Shown: positions 17,653 to 25,776, numbered from the stretch's first letter. The stretch is 42,617 nucleotides of DNA from Brachyspira innocens ATCC 29796 (GCF_000384655.1 NZ_ARQI01000105.1:1-42617), one strand, 5' to 3'. Made by a program: numbers and translations. The notes: generated from the sequence alone by a model not told the origin.

Positions 17653-18948
17653 ATGTCAAGAGAATTAAAGTTTGAAACAATAGCAGCACATGCAGGTCAG
17701 GATTTTGATGATAAGTTTGGAAGCAGAGGAGTGCCAGTATACAGAACAACTTCATATTTATTTAGAGATTCTAAACATGCAGCAGATTTATTTGATTTAA
17801 AAGAACTTGGATATATATATTCAAGAATGGGAGATCCTACAACTGATGTACTAGAAAAAAGAATTACTGCTATGGAAGGCGGACTTGCTTCTATTGCTGT
17901 GTCATCTGGTACTAATGCAATATTTTATACTATAATTACGATATGCGAGGCTGGAGATGAAATAGTTTCTGCATTTAGTCTTTACGGCGGAACATATTCC
18001 CAGTTTGGTGCAATACTTCCAAAATTCGGCATTAATACAAAATTCGTTGATGCCAAAAATCCAGAGAACTTTGCTAATGCAATTACTGATAAAACCAAAT
18101 TAATATTTATAGAAACAATATCAAATCCTTCGCTTGATTTTACAGATATTGAAAAAGTAGCTGAAATAGCTCATAACGCTGGAATACCTCTTGTAATAGA
18201 CGGTACTTTTACAACACCTTATCTTTTGCAAACTATTAAACATGGTGCTGATATAGTAATAAACTCTCTTACTAAATGGATAGGTGGACATGGAAATGCT
18301 ATAGGAGGCATTATTACTGACAGCGGTAATTTTAATTGGCAAAGCGATAAGTTTCCTTTATTTTCAAAACCAGACTCTAATTATCATGGACTTCGCTGGG
18401 CTTATGATTTGCCTGATGAGCTTAAAAATGCTGCTTTTGCTTTGAGAGTAAGAACAGTGCCTCTTAGAAATTTGGGGGCTTGTCTTTCACCTGATAATTC
18501 TTGGATATTTATTCAGGGTACAGAATCTTTATCTTTAAGAATGGAAAGACATTCTTATAATGCTTTAAAAGTTGCTGAGTTTTTAGAAAAAGATAATAGA
18601 GTTGAATGGGTAAGATATCCTGGTCTAAAAAATGATCCTTCATATGCTTTGGCAAGCAAATATTTAAAAGATAAATTCGGAGGAATGGTTGTATTTGGCA
18701 TTAAAGGCGGATATGAAGCTGCTGTTAAATTTATAGACAATATAAAACTATTCTCACATTTAGTTAATGTAGGAGACGTAAAAAGTTTGGTTGCTCACCC
18801 TGCTTCTACTACGCACTCTCAATTATCAGAAGAAGAATTAATAAAGGGTGGAATAAGTAAAAACTTCATCAGACTTTCTATAGGAATAGAACATATTGAT
18901 GATATACTTTATTATTTAGATGAAGCTCTAACTATAGCAAGCAAATAA
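17653..18948 (+). CDS. metY: O-acetylhomoserine sulfhydrylase (PLP enzyme)
   Basis: Makes homocysteine from O-acetylhomoserine and sulfide in the direct-sulfhydrylation route to methionine. The opening KFETIAAHAGQ and the 431-residue length fit the OAH sulfhydrylase branch of the Cys/Met PLP family, longer than cystathionine gamma-synthases. Visible motifs are YSRMGDPTTDVLEKRI, SSGTNAIFYTI, the pyridoxal lysine K208 in NSLTKWIGGHGN and the C-terminal VGDVKSLVAHPASTTHSQL. AAAGGAGA precedes the ATG. It lies behind a Met-rich leader peptide and attenuator and ahead of metX, which makes its substrate. The leader supports methionine as the regulating end product. Confidence 0.93.
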   Translation: MSRELKFETIAAHAGQDFDDKFGSRGVPVYRTTSYLFRDSKHAADLFDLKELGYIYSRMGDPTTDVLEKRITAMEGGLASIAVSSGTNAIFYTIITICEAGDEIVSAFSLYGGTYSQFGAILPKFGINTKFVDAKNPENFANAITDKTKLIFIETISNPSLDFTDIEKVAEIAHNAGIPLVIDGTFTTPYLLQTIKHGADIVINSLTKWIGGHGNAIGGIITDSGNFNWQSDKFPLFSKPDSNYHGLRWAYDLPDELKNAAFALRVRTVPLRNLGACLSPDNSWIFIQGTESLSLRMERHSYNALKVAEFLEKDNRVEWVRYPGLKNDPSYALASKYLKDKFGGMVVFGIKGGYEAAVKFIDNIKLFSHLVNVGDVKSLVAHPASTTHSQLSEEELIKGGISKNFIRLSIGIEHIDDILYYLDEALTIASK

Positions 18949-18960
18949 TTATAAGCATAA

Positions 18961-18999
18961 AAAACAAGGGTGATAATAATATAATTCACTCTTGTTTTT
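18961..18999 (+). terminator. Hairpin between metY and metX
   Basis: AAAACAAGGGTGA pairs with TCACTCTTGTTTT (13 bp, one G-U), with a further T following. It would stop or reduce transcription into metX. Confidence 0.75.
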
Positions 19000-19028
19000 A
19001 TTAATCATATTTATCAGGGGTCTATTTT

Positions 19029-20159
19029 ATGAAGAATATAAAAAATATAATAAAAGATAAAAAAAAGAAAAAAGAAAACATTAAAGAGCAAACTATAACA
19101 GAAGAAAAAACTAATCTTAAATTTTTTCACTATAATAAAGCATTTAAATTTGAAAACGGAGCTTCAATATCAGAACTTACAATAGCTTATACTTCATCAG
19201 GACATTTAAATATCAATAGAAATAATGCCATTTTAATATGCCATGCATTTACAGGCGATGCAGATGTACTTTCTTGGTGGAGCAATTTTGTAGGAAAAGG
19301 CAAAGCAATAGATACTAATAAATATTTTGTCATATGTTCAAATGTTTTAGGAGGCTGCAGCGGAACCACTGGACCTTCTTCAAAAAAACCAAATAGTAAT
19401 TTATATTACGGAACAGATTTTCCTACATTTACAATTAAAGATATAGTAAAAGTACAAAAGATATTAATAGATTCATTAGGCATAAAAAAACTTTACTGTG
19501 TAATAGGAGGCTCTATGGGAGGAATGCAGGCTTTACAATGGACTGCTTCATATCCTCAAATGATGGAAAAAGCAATTATAATAGCAAGTACTATGACTCA
19601 TTCTCCTATGCAGATAGCTTTTAATGAAATAGCAAGAGAAGCTATAACAGAAGACAATGAATGGTACGGCGGAAAATATTACGGAATGTCTTCTCCAGAT
19701 AAAGGTCTTGCTTTGGCTAGAATGCTTGGACATATCACATATATGAGCGAAGAATATATGAGAAAAAAATTCGGAAGAAGAAGAAAAAAAGCTTTGAAAT
19801 ATTTTACTCCTTCTTTTGAAGTAGAAAATTATCTTCATTACAACGGAGAGAAATTTACAGCCAGATTTGATGCCAACAGTTTCTTATATCTTACTAAAGC
19901 TATGGATTTTTTTGATGCTAAAGATGATATAAAAAAAATTAAAAATAAGAAAAATGTATCTCTTAATAAAGTGCTTATTATATCATTTATATCTGATTGG
20001 CTCTATCCTAGTACTCAGTCAGCTGAAATAGTTTCGGCATATCAGCATGCTAATATAAACACAGAGTTTTATGAAATAGAATCTAATTACGGACATGATG
20101 CTTTTTTAATAAAAAATCCAGAACAAACTAAATGTATAAAGAAGTTTTTAAATAGTTAA
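19029..20159 (+). CDS. metX: Homoserine O-acyltransferase (acetyl type likely)
   Basis: Acylates homoserine from an acyl-CoA to give the substrate of MetY. It is an alpha/beta-hydrolase fold protein of 376 residues: oxyanion/entry block CHAFTGDAD, GGCSGTTGPSS, nucleophile elbow GGSMGGMQ with catalytic S162, Asp in SDWLYPS and His in NYGHDAF. The first 28 residues are a Lys-rich extension before the usual start (FKFENG.SI.EL.IAY). MetX-family enzymes use acetyl- or succinyl-CoA; pairing with an OAH sulfhydrylase favours acetyl. AGGGG lies upstream of the ATG. A terminator hairpin sits between it and metY, so expression probably depends on read-through or on a weak promoter I cannot place. Confidence 0.9.
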   Translation: MKNIKNIIKDKKKKKENIKEQTITEEKTNLKFFHYNKAFKFENGASISELTIAYTSSGHLNINRNNAILICHAFTGDADVLSWWSNFVGKGKAIDTNKYFVICSNVLGGCSGTTGPSSKKPNSNLYYGTDFPTFTIKDIVKVQKILIDSLGIKKLYCVIGGSMGGMQALQWTASYPQMMEKAIIIASTMTHSPMQIAFNEIAREAITEDNEWYGGKYYGMSSPDKGLALARMLGHITYMSEEYMRKKFGRRRKKALKYFTPSFEVENYLHYNGEKFTARFDANSFLYLTKAMDFFDAKDDIKKIKNKKNVSLNKVLIISFISDWLYPSTQSAEIVSAYQHANINTEFYEIESNYGHDAFLIKNPEQTKCIKKFLNS

Positions 20160-20251
20160 AGTATATATATTTTTTATAAAACACTTGTTTTTTTGATAAT
20201 ATTGTTTAGTATATAAAAAACATATATATATTTTTTAAGGTATTTAGAGAT

Positions 20252-20926
20252 ATGAAATTGATATTTTCAAGGTTTTTAATAGGAAGTGTTGTAATAATAA
20301 TAGGTGCTTACATATTGCTTCAGTATGTTTTTCATATTTATATTCCCGCATTGGCATATACACCTGTATTTACTATAATTGTTTCTTTTTTAATAATAGC
20401 TTGGGGAATAGCTTTAATTTTTGGAAGAGGCTTTTATGCTTCTAAACTTCTTTTAGGTTTGTTTGTTATAGGTGCTGGAATATATATACTAATAAGATAC
20501 TGCTTTAATATTAATATGCCTTTTATACTATATACTCCAATATTTAGAATGATTATAGGAATGATTATAATTTTCTTGGGAGCATATATATTAGTAGGAA
20601 TGCATTATGTAAGCGACAGCGTGCCTAAAAATAAGAGAACTAAATATGATGTGTATTTCAAAACTAAAACTATAGACTTATCCGATTTGGAAATAGATAG
20701 AAATAGAATTATAGATATAAACACGGTATTTGCAGATACTGTTATTTTTATAAGTGATAAAGTGCAGGTTCATATAAAGACTTCAAGTGCTTTTGGAAGC
20801 GTATCTCTTCCTACAGGAGACAGTGTAAGTTTTGGAGAGACAAACTTTGTTATGGGTACTTATGACAGTATACTTTATTTAAATGTAAATGCTGCTTTTG
20901 CTCAGATTAGAGTTTTGTATAAATAA
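20252..20926 (+). CDS. LiaF-like membrane protein
   Basis: A 224-residue protein with four N-terminal membrane helices in two similar hairpins (about 5-25, 32-52, 60-80, 88-108). The hairpins contain the repeated phrases G..II.GAYILL.Y.F.I and Y.P.F..I. A soluble C-terminal half runs from about 135. The C-terminus (INTVFADTVIFISD..VQVHIKTSSAFGSVSLPTGD..SFG) resembles the beta-structured domain of LiaF/DUF2154 proteins, which modulate cell-envelope stress two-component systems in Firmicutes. No histidine kinase lies nearby, so a LiaRS link is not supported here. rsmD follows 18 bases later, probably in the same transcript. Confidence 0.65.
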   Translation: MKLIFSRFLIGSVVIIIGAYILLQYVFHIYIPALAYTPVFTIIVSFLIIAWGIALIFGRGFYASKLLLGLFVIGAGIYILIRYCFNINMPFILYTPIFRMIIGMIIIFLGAYILVGMHYVSDSVPKNKRTKYDVYFKTKTIDLSDLEIDRNRIIDINTVFADTVIFISDKVQVHIKTSSAFGSVSLPTGDSVSFGETNFVMGTYDSILYLNVNAAFAQIRVLYK

Positions 20927-20944
20927 TTATTATTTGGAAAAAAT

Positions 20945-21514
20945 ATGTATATTATATCTGGAAATAAAAAGGGAAGAAAAATAGTAACTCCTAAAAGGGA
21001 TTTCAGACCTACTCAGTCAAAGGTAAGAGAGGCTTTTTTCAATATAGTCAATGCTGAAGGTAAAACTTTACTTGATTTATGTTCTGGAAGCGGTGCTATT
21101 GCTTTTGAGGCTTTAAGCAGAAATGCTAAACATGCTACACTTGTAGAAATAGACAGAGATGCTGTAAAAACTATATTTATAAATGCTAAAGCCATATTTG
21201 ATAATGATAATACACTTTATAAAGTAAAAAGAATATCCGCTTTAGATTATGTAAAAAGAACTAATGATAAATTTGATATAATATACTTTGACCCGCCATA
21301 TCATTCAAATATATATTTTGACTGCTTAAACGCCATAATAGAGAGAAAACTATTAAATGATGACGGAGTTTTAGCTGCAGAGTTTGGTGCTGATTATTAT
21401 AAGAATTTCTTAGAAACAGAAAATTTTAAAAGTCTCATCAAAGACATAATGCATTATGATGTAAAAAGCTATGGTGAGAGCATTTTGGTAATACTCAAAT
21501 ATATAAAAAATTAA
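20945..21514 (+). CDS. rsmD: 16S rRNA (guanine-966-N2)-methyltransferase
   Basis: Methylates G966 (E. coli numbering) of 16S rRNA during 30S assembly. The family-typical opening IISG..KGRKI..P....RPT.SKVREA.FNI is complete. The SAM site is LLDLCSGSGAIAFEALSR and the catalytic motif is DPPY (about 117-120). The length, 189 residues, is normal. The start ATG is 18 bases after the LiaF-like gene. Its TAA (21512-21514) directly abuts the TAA of the convergent apbE gene, with no room for a terminator between them. Confidence 0.9.
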   Translation: MYIISGNKKGRKIVTPKRDFRPTQSKVREAFFNIVNAEGKTLLDLCSGSGAIAFEALSRNAKHATLVEIDRDAVKTIFINAKAIFDNDNTLYKVKRISALDYVKRTNDKFDIIYFDPPYHSNIYFDCLNAIIERKLLNDDGVLAAEFGADYYKNFLETENFKSLIKDIMHYDVKSYGESILVILKYIKN

Positions 21515-22516
21515 TTAAAAACTTTCATTAGTTACAATATAAAGCTCGCCTTCTGGAGTTACTATATAAGCCTCTTTATATTTAAAAGCTTCATTTGTAA
21601 AGAAGTTAGTACCCATTAAAAATGCTGTAGTAGATAATGCATCAGCCTCTTCAGCATTGGTATGTACTATTGTAGCAGATATACTATTGTAGGTAGGATA
21701 TCCTATTTCAGCATCTATTATATGATGATAATTAGTGCCGTCCTGAGTAAAATATCTTTCATAATCTCCGCTTGTAACTATGGTACAATTTGTAGCTTCA
21801 AGTAATCCTAAATAACCGTCAGCATCATTTCTAGGATTTCTTATTGCTATAACCCAAGGGCTGCCCTTGCTATTTACTCCATTGGCATATGTATCTCCGC
21901 CATAGTCTATTAAATAATTTTTTATATTATTTTTAGCAAATACTTCTTTTAGCTTTTCTATTATATAGCCTTTTCCATATGAGCCAAAATCAAATGTTAA
22001 TGGCTTTGATAACTTTAATATTTTTTTACCGTCATCATTGGTTATTATACTCAAAGCTGAATAATCTATATATGACAAAGCCTTATCTATATCTTCCTTT
22101 AACGGAACTGTTTGATTTTCTTTAACTCCAAATCCCCAAAGCTCTATTAAAGGTCTTATACTTATATCAAATGAAGGGCTTAATTTGGAATATCTTAAAC
22201 CTGTTTCAAATATATGGGAAAGCTCATCAGATACTGATATATTAGTTTTACCGCTTAAACTCTCTTTATTTATTTTAGCTATTTCAGAATTGGCATTATA
22301 AGGATTCAATATATTATCTATTCTGTTAATCTCATTTGTGATATCCTGTGTCAATTTATTCATAACCTTATCTGAAGTTTGTGCTGTTATATTGAGTATT
22401 GTATCGCTTATTATTATAGTTGTTCTTATGTATTTATCTCTGCTTCTGTAAAATGAAATTGCTATTATTAATGCTAATGCTATTATAGGTATAGCAAAAT
22501 AAATCTTATTTTTCAT
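21515..22516 (-). CDS. apbE: FAD:protein FMN transferase
   Basis: Covalently attaches FMN from FAD to a Thr/Ser of exported flavoproteins such as Rnf/Nqr subunits. An N-terminal hydrophobic segment (about residues 5-22) without a lipobox Cys suggests a membrane anchor facing the periplasm. Family blocks seen: NP....SEIAKIN, FDISIRPLIELWGFG, TFDFGSYGKGYIIEKL, YLIDYGGDTYANG, TIVTSGDYERYF and HHIIDAEIGYPTYN, with the Mg-binding region in EEADALSTTAFLMG. The length of 333 fits. The modified target protein is not in this window: I see no FMN-attachment motif in the neighbouring genes. It is divergent from the PepSY-like gene. Confidence 0.9.
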   Translation of the reverse strand: MKNKIYFAIPIIALALIIAISFYRSRDKYIRTTIIISDTILNITAQTSDKVMNKLTQDITNEINRIDNILNPYNANSEIAKINKESLSGKTNISVSDELSHIFETGLRYSKLSPSFDISIRPLIELWGFGVKENQTVPLKEDIDKALSYIDYSALSIITNDDGKKILKLSKPLTFDFGSYGKGYIIEKLKEVFAKNNIKNYLIDYGGDTYANGVNSKGSPWVIAIRNPRNDADGYLGLLEATNCTIVTSGDYERYFTQDGTNYHHIIDAEIGYPTYNSISATIVHTNAEEADALSTTAFLMGTNFFTNEAFKYKEAYIVTPEGELYIVTNESF

Positions 22517-22833
22517 AAATAAATCCGTACGTTTTTTATTACTTAATAAAACATTTATTAAAAATGATTGTAAAAATGGTATTTTTAACTTAATTTTTAT
22601 AAAAATATATATAAAAAATTCTATAAAAGTAAAGAATATTTACTAGCATATGTAAAAGCTATATATATATTTACGCAATGTTTTATATGTAGTATATATT
22701 GATAAAAAAATAATTATTCTGTAAAAAAATTGTAAAAATAAAGTAAATTCTATTGACATTAATTACTTTTCTGCTATACTTATAATTGTAAAGATAATTT
22801 ACAGGGTATTAATAGAAATTAAGGAGATTAAAT
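22517..22833. promoter_or_regulatory. Divergent control region apbE / PepSY-like gene with GTAAA inverted repeats
   Basis: Gene-free 317 bp. AGTAAA-GAATA-TTTACT (22628-22644) and TGTAAA-GATAA-TTTACA (22787-22803) are two perfect six-bp inverted repeats with the same five-base spacing. A looser GTAAA...TTTAC pair lies at 22652-22674. The second repeat overlies the expected start of transcription of the PepSY-like gene. Confidence 0.5.
22753..22780 (+). promoter_or_regulatory. Promoter of PepSY-like gene
   Basis: TTGACA (22753-22758) and TATACT (22775-22780), spacer 16. AAGGAG lies just before the ATG at 22834. Confidence 0.7.
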
Positions 22834-23265
22834 ATGACTAAAAAATTATTTGCTTTATTAATAACATTAACAATAGTTTCAACTTCAAGTCTTTTTGCTG
22901 ATTGGGTAGTACCTGCTTCATCATTACCTCAAAAAGCAAGAACATTTATAAAAAGAGTTTATCCTCAGGCACAAATATGGAAAGTAGAAAGAGATGACGG
23001 AAAATTTGAAGTTAAATTATCAAACGGAGCTTCTATAGATTTTTCAGGCAATGGAACTTGGCTTAATATAGACGGAGAATATAACGGAGTACCTATGAGC
23101 GTATTGCCTCAGGCAGTTGCTAATACAGTAAGAAGAACTTATCCTCAGGCTAGAATGATAGATGTAGAAAAAGAATGGGGTAATTATAAAATAAAACTTA
23201 ATAATATGATGGAATTATTCGTATCAGCTAACGGACAATTAATGGGACAAAAATGGGACGATTAA
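22834..23265 (+). CDS. Exported PepSY-like (DUF2874-type) protein
   Basis: A 143-residue secreted protein: signal peptide with cleavage likely after LFA (about residue 22), then two tandem copies of a roughly 55-residue unit. Each copy starts with LPQ(K/A)(A/V)...F/VRR.YPQA and continues with W.VE...G.(F/Y)(E/K)(V/I)KL.N...(I/L)..S.NG. This is the PepSY-like fold found in small periplasmic proteins of Bacteroidetes and spirochaetes, of no settled function. It is monocistronic, with a strong promoter, a putative operator at the start site and a downstream terminator, which suggests tight regulation. Confidence 0.75.
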   Translation: MTKKLFALLITLTIVSTSSLFADWVVPASSLPQKARTFIKRVYPQAQIWKVERDDGKFEVKLSNGASIDFSGNGTWLNIDGEYNGVPMSVLPQAVANTVRRTYPQARMIDVEKEWGNYKIKLNNMMELFVSANGQLMGQKWDD

Positions 23266-23305
23266 AGCAAGGTTTATGAAAGAATACGGTTTATGAAAAA
23301 TACTA

Positions 23306-23337
23306 AAAAAGAGATGTTTTTTTAAGCATCTCTTTTT
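23306..23337 (+). terminator. Terminator of PepSY-like gene
   Basis: AAAAAGAGATG pairs with CATCTCTTTTT (11 bp). The preceding bases carry a direct repeat of GGTTTATGAAA. Confidence 0.8.
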
Positions 23338-23544
23338 ATATTTAACAATTTAATTACTTGTATTACATATATTATCACTAAAGCATCTAGTTATTTTTAT
23401 TATTGTTAATAAAAATTGTTCGCAAAAAAATATTATACAAATAAACTTATCTAATATTTTTACAAAATCACTCATTTATGCAAATAAAAATGATTTGCTA
23501 ATCAAGTCTATACAACTTTGGCTAACTTAACATCACAATTTTTA
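23338..23544. repeat. AT-rich short repeats downstream of ankyrin copy 1
   Basis: Contains AAAAATTGTTCGC near 23410 and GATTTGCTAATCAAGTCTAT near 23490. These are degenerate copies of a unit that recurs between and beyond the two ankyrin genes (24388, 24446, 24850). No ORF. Confidence 0.45.
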
Positions 23545-24306
23545 TTATTCAGCACCTAATTCTTTTAACTTTTCTATAGCCTCATCTTCATCAGCATAAT
23601 ATAAAACTCCGTCTCCATCTTCATCTGTACTATTGATATCAAAACCTAAATCTCTAACTAAATATTCAAATACTTCTGTATTATTATTCAAAGCAGCCAT
23701 ATGAAGCCCGTTTGCATCATACATATTTTTAGAGTTTACCACATCAGGATCATACTGCACAAGCATTTTAATAACATCAACATTTCCAGTACCGCAAGCC
23801 CATAAAAATGAATTCCAGCCGTCATCATCTTTTACATAAGGGTCTGCTCCATTGTCAAGAAGATATTTCATTATACCTAAATCTCTGTAGAATACGGCAA
23901 ATATCAAAGGTGTAGCACCATTAGCAGAATAACTATCATTCATAAAATCGCTGTATATACTATCATCGCCATAATAGGACTCATCAATATCTCCGCCCTC
24001 TTCTATTAATTCCATTACTCTCTTTAAGCTATGATTTTCTATAGCCTCAAATATATCATAGTCCTCGCTGTATTCTCCTTCCTCCCTGTTGGCATAGGAT
24101 AAGGCAGAGTTCATATTAACAAATTTGCCCTGTATCTTTACAACATTAGTATAAGTTTTATGATAAATATTATCAGGATTACTTACATACACAGAATTAT
24201 TGCTTATACTTACACTAACCTCTTCTTTTTTCTTGCATGATATAATAAAAATAATTGATAATAAAGAAATTAACAATATAGTTTTTAACACTTTTATTCT
24301 TTTCAT
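23545..24306 (-). CDS. Ankyrin-repeat lipoprotein, copy 1
   Basis: Starts at the ATG at 24306 (an upstream ATG at 24360 would only add a stretch ahead of the signal peptide). The signal peptide ends in a lipobox FIISC, followed by KKKEE, so it is probably a lipoprotein. The mature part has a linker with NNSVYVSNPDNIYHKTYTNVVK, then about four ankyrin repeats: IFEAIENHSLKRVMELIEEGGD, TPLIFAVFYRDLGIMKYLLDNGADP, NSFLWACGTGNVDVIKMLV and NGLHMAALNNNTEVFEYLVRD. Ankyrin repeats mediate protein-protein contacts; the partner is unknown. Its mature part is nearly identical to copy 2 at 24913-25662, while the signal peptides clearly differ. Confidence 0.83.
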   Translation of the reverse strand: MKRIKVLKTILLISLLSIIFIISCKKKEEVSVSISNNSVYVSNPDNIYHKTYTNVVKIQGKFVNMNSALSYANREEGEYSEDYDIFEAIENHSLKRVMELIEEGGDIDESYYGDDSIYSDFMNDSYSANGATPLIFAVFYRDLGIMKYLLDNGADPYVKDDDGWNSFLWACGTGNVDVIKMLVQYDPDVVNSKNMYDANGLHMAALNNNTEVFEYLVRDLGFDINSTDEDGDGVLYYADEDEAIEKLKELGAE

Positions 24307-24360
24307 AAACACCGCCGTATAGTAATTAATAATTTGTGAAGTATTATACAATAAAAACAA

Positions 24361-24535
24361 ATTATTTTCTATTATTATTAATAAAAAATTGTTCGCTAAT
24401 TGAGTCTGTCAAGTAAACTTGCCAGACGCTCACAATTTATTATTTGTTGTTGCTAATAAAAAATTGTTTGCTAATTGGGTCTAGCAAGGACTATGTCAAC
24501 CTTAAGCGAATTTGCTAGATGCTCGATTTTTTAAT
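24361..24535. repeat. AT-rich intergenic repeat units
   Basis: Two adjacent related units beginning TAATAAAAAATTGTTCGCTAA (near 24378) and TAATAAAAAATTGTTTGCTAA (near 24456), each running on into (A/G)GTCT and CAAG. A third copy, GATTGTTCGCTAATTAACTC, lies past the inserted element near 24851. Confidence 0.5.
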
Positions 24536-24539
24536 ATAT

Positions 24540-24795
24540 TAGACTTGTTTCAAAAGTACTTGACAAACAATTTTATAAGTTTGTTATTTTATACTAAATT
24601 AAATAATATTAATTATAGCTTAATTAAATGTTTTATATGTTGTATAAATTGTATGTTTAAGCTATAAAATGCAGTTCTTTTGGTTCTTTTATACCAATAA
24701 AAGAACTGGGGTTTGGGGCAAAGCCCCAACTATAATTAAAAAATATTAAATAAAAATTTATAAATATTAATAAATTTAGTTTTGAAATAAGTCTA
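24540..24795. mobile_element. MITE-like element, 256 bp, with TA-bounded inverted ends
   Basis: TAGACTTGTTTCAAAA (24540-24555) and TTTTGAAATAAGTCTA (24780-24795) are terminal inverted repeats matching at 15 of 16 positions. Both ends carry TA, as expected if a TA target was duplicated, the habit of IS630/Tc1-type elements. There is no transposase ORF. Inside are a TTATAGCTTAA/TTAAGCTATAA inverted repeat, AGTTCTTTT/AAAAGAACT (24673-24707) and a perfect TTGGGGC-AAA-GCCCCAA hairpin (24713-24729). The latter two belong to the dispersed-repeat vocabulary seen elsewhere in the window, so the element may have been a target for it. Confidence 0.55.
24671..24730. repeat. Dispersed repeat copy inside MITE-like element
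   Basis: Begins GCAGTTCTTTT and ends GGGGCAAAGCCCCAAC; made of two adjacent hairpins. The phrases GCAGT(T/C) and GGGGCAAAGCC recur at 25893 and 26026. Confidence 0.5.
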
Positions 24796-24912
24796 TTCAT
24801 CTTAACTATATTTAAGAATATACTCACAATTTTTATATTATTAATGATAAAGATTGTTCGCTAATTAACTCTATCCCATTCGGAGAATTTGCTAGAACTT
24901 ACATTAAAAAAA
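24796..24912. repeat. AT-rich repeat unit downstream of ankyrin copy 2
   Basis: Carries GATTGTTCGCTAATTAACTC and, about 25 bases further, GAATTTGCTAGAACTT; related to the units at 24361-24535. Confidence 0.45.
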
Positions 24913-25662
24913 TCATTCTTTAGCACCAAGTTCTTTTAATTTTTCTATAGCCTCATCTTCATCGGCATAATATAAAACTCCGTCTCCGTCTTCATCTGTA
25001 CTGTTTATATCAAAACCTAAATCTCTAACTAAATATTCAAATACTTCTGTATTATTATTCAAAGCAGCCATATGAAGCCCATTTGCATCATACATATTTT
25101 TAGAGTTTACAACATCAGGATCATACTGCACAAGCATTTTAATAACATCAACATTTCCAGTACCGCAAGCCCATAAAAAGGCATTCCAGCCGTCATCATC
25201 TTTTACATAAGGGTCTGCTCCATTGTCAAGAAGATATTTCATTATACCTAAATCTCTGTAAAATACAGCAAATATCAAAGGTGTAGCACCATTAGCAGAA
25301 TAACTATCATTCATAAAATCGCTGTATATACTGTCATCGCCGTAATAAGATTCATCAATATCTCCGCCTTTTTCTATTAATTCCATTACTCTTTTTAAAC
25401 TATGATTTTCTATAGCCTCAAATATATCATAGTCTTCACTGTATTCTCCTTCCTCCCTGTTGGCATAGGATAAAGCAGAGTTCATATTAACAAATTTACC
25501 CTGTATCTTTACAACATTAGTATAAGTTTTATGATAAATATTATCTGGACTGCTTACATACACAGAATTATTACTTATACTTACACTAGCCTCTTCTTTT
25601 TTACCGCAAGAAACAATAAAAGTGATCATTAAAACAAAAGAAATTAATAACAATTTTTTCAT
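24913..25662 (-). CDS. Ankyrin-repeat lipoprotein, copy 2
   Basis: Starts at the ATG at 25662, four codons inside a longer frame, because TGAGGCAG lies at ribosome-site distance from it. The signal peptide MKKLLLISFVLMITFIVSC carries a lipobox, with the mature protein beginning CGKKEEASVS. The rest follows copy 1 almost residue by residue: I find about five replacements in some 220 positions (for example EA for EV, SPDN for NPDN, EKGG for EEGG, NAFLW for NSFLW). About four ankyrin repeats lie between residues 65 and 245. The two leaders also share ATTATTAATTACTAT. The mature sequence is conserved while the signal peptide has diverged, which suggests gene conversion between copies. Function unknown. 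Confidence 0.83.
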   Translation of the reverse strand: MKKLLLISFVLMITFIVSCGKKEEASVSISNNSVYVSSPDNIYHKTYTNVVKIQGKFVNMNSALSYANREEGEYSEDYDIFEAIENHSLKRVMELIEKGGDIDESYYGDDSIYSDFMNDSYSANGATPLIFAVFYRDLGIMKYLLDNGADPYVKDDDGWNAFLWACGTGNVDVIKMLVQYDPDVVNSKNMYDANGLHMAALNNNTEVFEYLVRDLGFDINSTDEDGDGVLYYADEDEAIEKLKELGAKE

Positions 25663-25776
25663 ATACTGCCTCATAGTAATTAATAATTTCGAGTATTATA
25701 CTATAAAAATAAATAATTTTATATATACTAAAAAATTTTTAACTTTGTGAACTGATGGAATTTATATAGAATTATC

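Noticed and set aside
22834-23265. PepSY-like protein as the flavinylation target of the neighbouring ApbE
   Set aside because: No Ser/Thr-Gly-Ala-Thr-type FMN attachment motif is present; adjacency alone does not support it.
23338-24912. CRISPR array in the short repeats between the ankyrin genes
   Set aside because: Repeat units are degenerate, irregularly spaced and lack unique spacers of constant length; no cas genes nearby.
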